The notes under the pieces: generated by a model | The model's database searches: none | Seen by the model: only the letters and a program-made list of their open reading frames with translations | What the model was told of the DNA's origin: nothing | Made by a program: the position numbers and the translations under genes | In this document: positions 5,056-5,135 of the stretch, in pieces | Numbering within the stretch: the first letter of the stretch is position 1 | Layout: each line of letters begins with the position of its first letter | Source of the DNA: Aquificales bacterium | Lineage (GTDB): Bacteria; Aquificota; Aquificia; Aquificales; QOAS01 | Assembly (NCBI GenBank): GCA_027035985.1 | Contig: JALVTI010000137.1 | Span: 1-5,135, forward strand | Length of the DNA: 5,135 nucleotides | Direction of reading: 5' to 3'

Positions 5056-5135
5056 TATTTAGCTTCATCTATTACCTATACTGAAAAAAGATATAACAGA
5101 AATTCAAAATAGGAATTAATGTTTTATTCTGCAAT

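Noticed and set aside
5056..5135. Start of another plus-strand gene at ATG 5119 with AGGA at 5111-5114, or the 3' end of a minus-strand gene (21 open codons to a stop)
   Set aside because: Only five codons are visible in the first case, with a too-close weak ribosome site, and the second is equally short. The 80 bp hold no supportable feature.

Overview
This window looks like chromosomal DNA from a motile, AT-rich bacterium, plausibly a thermophile. The pointers are a family 4 (iron-sulfur) uracil-DNA glycosylase, Lys/Glu-rich proteins, and a flagellar fliG standing alone beside a ribosomal gene. Scattered flagellar genes are typical of Aquificota and some relatives, but I cannot assign a phylum from this sequence alone.

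Left part (1-1609, all minus strand): a likely three-gene transcription unit reading leftward. It holds the uracil-DNA glycosylase (863-1609), an unrecognised acidic all-helical 160-residue protein (370-852), and an unrecognised, strongly basic protein whose frame stays open to the window edge (1-389). The third frame has no stop codon inside the window. The last two genes are only about 25% GC.

Centre (1610-3020, plus strand): a compact 56-bp divergent region carries apparently superposed back-to-back promoters. Rightward lie rpsO (ribosomal protein S15), with the only strong Shine-Dalgarno sequence in the window, and then fliG, the flagellar motor switch protein, with its torque-generating charged residues intact. 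A short GC hairpin follows fliG.

Right part (3021-5135): a GC-richer block (roughly 48-60% in places, against 25-37% around it) holds two convergent genes, a cytosolic glycerophosphodiester phosphodiesterase (plus) and a class III sirtuin (minus). Their 3' ends overlap by 18 bp, and a hairpin lies over the overlap. Only 11 bp beyond the sirtuin start codon, a low-GC GNAT acetyltransferase starts on the plus strand. It resembles the sugar-nucleotide N-acetyltransferases of nonulosonate (pseudaminic/legionaminic acid) synthesis. The final 80 bp contain nothing I can call.

The genes do not form one pathway. The most plausible units are the leftward UDG-led operon, rpsO-fliG, and the GDPD/sirtuin pair, which may have been acquired together. 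No CRISPR array, tRNA, rRNA or mobile element was seen. The least explained part is the acidic/basic gene pair at the left end.
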